8,113 nt of DNA. It comes from Candidatus Sumerlaeota bacterium (lineage in GTDB: Bacteria > Sumerlaeota > Sumerlaeia > SLMS01). The stretch spans positions 1-8,113 of the forward strand of contig JADZDZ010000237.1 of the NCBI GenBank assembly GCA_020850785.1. The letters run 5' to 3'. Shown piece after piece: positions 6,611 to 8,113 of this stretch. The stretch's first letter is position 1. Each line of letters opens with the position of its first letter. The notes beneath the pieces are model-generated. The model was not told the origin of the DNA. It did not search any database and saw nothing but the letters and a program-made list of their open reading frames with translations. The position numbers and the translations under genes are program-made.

Positions 6611-7933
6611 TCAACCGTACCAATCAATGAAACTTTTCAGGCGCTTTGCGATTTTATTGAAGGCATTGCCATCCAGGAACGCCTGCTCCCGTTCGTGCTC
6701 CAGGCCGTAGAGCACCAAACCCACGCCGGTTGAGTAGATCGGGCTGCTGACAACACCCGCCAGCCCCGCCAGACCCGAAGGGGACGCCACCTTGCACGGC
6801 TTGTTGAAGACGCGCTCGCCAAGTTCGCAGATGCCCTGCTGCAGCGCCGTTCCGCCCGTGAAAACCACCCCGCCATAGATGCGCTCGTAGGCGGGCAGCT
6901 TGTCGATCTTCTCCTTGATCATCATCAGCATTTCCTCAAGGCGGCACTCAATGATCTCCGCCAGCAGCTTCCTGCTGTGCGTGTGCATCTTGTCGCTCAG
7001 CGCGCCTGGCGCCTGAACCGTTTCCGAATCATCGACCGCGTTCGCGCTGCAGATTCCATAACGCTTCTTGAGGTTCTCCGCATCGTAGCGATTGATCTTC
7101 AGCCCTTTGGAAATGTCCTCCGTGATCGCATCGCCGCCGAACGGCACCACGCCCGTGTAACGCACTGCGCCGTCGGCCCAGATTGCCACGTCGCTCGTGC
7201 CTCCGCCGATGTCGATCAGCGCAACACCAAGTTCCTTCTCCTGTTCCTTCAGCACCGCAAGCGAGCTTGCCAACGGCTCAAGGTAGATTCCCGCCACGCG
7301 ATAGCCCGCCTGGCTCACGGCACGCACGATGTTCTGCGCGGAAGTGACGGCGGCGGTGACGAGCAGCACCTCCACGCCGATCTTCCGCGAGCAGAATCCC
7401 AGCGGATCGATGATCGGGCCATCGTCGATGATGAAGCGCTGCGGAATCTGATGCAGCACTTCGCGCTCCGGCGGCACTTGATGCTGAATGGCGCGATCAA
7501 TCACACGGCGAATGTCGGATTTCGTGATGCCGCGTTCGGGATTCGCGACGTCGTTTGTCGCGGTCAACTGATGGCACTGAATGTGGCCGCCGGCAATTCC
7601 CACGAACACATCCCTGACCGCTATCTGCGCGATGTCCTCCGCCTTGCGGATGGCGACGCGGATTGAATCGACTGTTTCCTCAAGGTTGATCACGACGCCG
7701 CGGCGAAGGCCCTGGCTGGGGGTGGAGGCGACGCCAAGAATCGTGACGCGACCGCTGGGTTCAATCTCCCCCACGATCGCGCAGATTTTCGTCGTGCCGA
7801 TGTCCAGACCCGTGAACATCACCTTCTTCGAAGGCAATTTCAGGTTCACGCGTGGATTGCCCGTGGCGATGCACGGCTCATCACCCGTTGTTTTCGCAGT
7901 GCGAAGGCGATCCATCATATCGGTGATCGACAT
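6611..7933 (-). CDS. ftsA: Cell division protein FtsA
   Basis: FtsA is an actin-like ATPase that anchors FtsZ filaments to the inner membrane and recruits later division proteins. The 440 residues show the actin-fold motifs in order: phosphate-1 DIGTTK (44-49), the 1C/SHS2 domain region (about 105-200), phosphate-2 DIGGGTSD (241-248) and the adenosine motif FTGGTA (358-363). The C-terminal FNKIAKRLKSFIDWYG (425-440) is a typical amphipathic membrane-targeting helix. The chosen ATG has AAGGAG eight bases upstream. This gives about 38 residues before the usual start FTGLDIGTTK; an internal ATG at residue 39 would remove them but its AAGG is only two bases away, too close. The gene is 12 bp after an unidentified gene, where ftsQ/divIB would be expected, and is followed by a small membrane protein, not ftsZ. 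The family call is strong; the N-terminal extension is the odd point. Confidence 0.95.
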   Translation of the reverse strand: MSITDMMDRLRTAKTTGDEPCIATGNPRVNLKLPSKKVMFTGLDIGTTKICAIVGEIEPSGRVTILGVASTPSQGLRRGVVINLEETVDSIRVAIRKAEDIAQIAVRDVFVGIAGGHIQCHQLTATNDVANPERGITKSDIRRVIDRAIQHQVPPEREVLHQIPQRFIIDDGPIIDPLGFCSRKIGVEVLLVTAAVTSAQNIVRAVSQAGYRVAGIYLEPLASSLAVLKEQEKELGVALIDIGGGTSDVAIWADGAVRYTGVVPFGGDAITEDISKGLKINRYDAENLKKRYGICSANAVDDSETVQAPGALSDKMHTHSRKLLAEIIECRLEEMLMMIKEKIDKLPAYERIYGGVVFTGGTALQQGICELGERVFNKPCKVASPSGLAGLAGVVSSPIYSTGVGLVLYGLEHEREQAFLDGNAFNKIAKRLKSFIDWYG

Positions 7934-7941
7934 TGGCGATG

Positions 7942-7947
7942 CTCCTT
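7942..7947 (-). promoter_or_regulatory. Shine-Dalgarno of ftsA overlapping the upstream stop codon
   Basis: AAGGAG begins inside the TAA of the upstream gene and is eight bases from the ftsA ATG at 7933. It supports the long form of FtsA and suggests translational coupling. Confidence 0.75.
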
Positions 7948-8113
7948 ATTCGTTCTTCGCGATCTGTTTGTCAGTGATCGTGGTCAGGGGGTCGGCGCGG
8001 CGAATGATGGCATAGGTTGGCGAAATCAAGTTCGCGGAAAGCACGGGCGCCTCCAGCGAGGGAATCAGCAGGCTTTCAATCGCCGGTCCCGTTTCGTGGG
8101 GAGGGCGCGATCC
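7946..8113 (-). CDS. C-terminal tail of an unidentified gene upstream of ftsA (position fits ftsQ/divIB)
   Basis: From the right edge, one minus-strand frame is open for 55 codons to a TAA at 7946; the other two minus frames meet stops early. The tail contains no motif I recognise: a hydrophobic/polar segment (SLLIPSLEAPVLSANLIS), then TYAIIRRADPL and a short charged end (DKQIAKNE). It ends 12 bp before ftsA, whose Shine-Dalgarno overlaps this stop, so the two genes are almost certainly co-transcribed. In many bacteria the gene directly before ftsA is ftsQ/divIB, but the visible residues neither confirm nor exclude that. Confidence 0.65.
   Translation of the reverse strand, partial: GSRPPHETGPAIESLLIPSLEAPVLSANLISPTYAIIRRADPLTTITDKQIAKNE

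Noticed and set aside
6977..7666. Plus-strand open frame of 229 codons opposite ftsA
   Set aside because: Antisense shadow of a well-supported FtsA; its product is Arg/His-rich and shows no motifs.
1..8113. Defence island, mobile element, CRISPR array or biosynthetic cluster
   Set aside because: No transposase, integrase, nuclease, helicase, spaced repeats or synthetase domains were seen; the content is housekeeping and envelope genes.

Overview
The window is densely coded bacterial chromosome, fairly GC-rich by eye, with seven complete or nearly complete protein genes, one gene tail at the right edge and little non-coding DNA. There are no tRNA or rRNA genes, insertion sequences, phage genes or CRISPR repeats. 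The genes are housekeeping or envelope functions: cell division (FtsA), a PSP1/RicT protein, UDP-glucose 6-dehydrogenase, a MATE exporter, an exported serine hydrolase of the class A beta-lactamase fold, and two uncharacterised proteins. The phylum cannot be fixed from these sequences. AAGGAG/GGAG ribosome-binding sites, the Sec signal peptide and FtsA fit an ordinary free-living bacterium, perhaps from a poorly sampled lineage, since two genes match nothing I recognise and the gene order is not that of the standard models.

Layout. Block A (1-3342, minus strand, read right to left): ugd, then a 391-residue protein with ferritin-like features, then ricT, which runs off the left edge. The ugd gap is 30 bp. 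A 12-bp hairpin with a CAAA loop lies between the second and third genes. Block B (3343-3525): divergent intergenic region carrying the ugd leader and a possible operator. Block C (3526-6029, plus strand): the MATE transporter and, after a 119-bp gap, the exported serine hydrolase. Block D (6045-8113, minus strand): the tail of an unidentified gene, then ftsA 12 bp later, then a small four-helix membrane protein 41 bp later. Block D converges on the serine hydrolase with only 15 bp between the stop codons.

How the genes may work together. Blocks C and D lean towards the cell envelope (division, a penicillin-recognising-fold enzyme, export), and ugd supplies UDP-glucuronate for surface polysaccharides. 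The same two-part sequence (13 and 8 identical bases) occurs in the leaders of ugd and of the serine hydrolase, each in the sense orientation, suggesting shared control. No clearly new multi-gene system (defence, mobile or biosynthetic) is visible. The items most worth a second look are the shared leader element, the intercistronic hairpin before ricT, the ferritin-like protein beside the cysteine-rich RicT, the serine hydrolase without a recognisable omega-loop glutamate, and ftsA followed by an unknown membrane protein instead of ftsZ.
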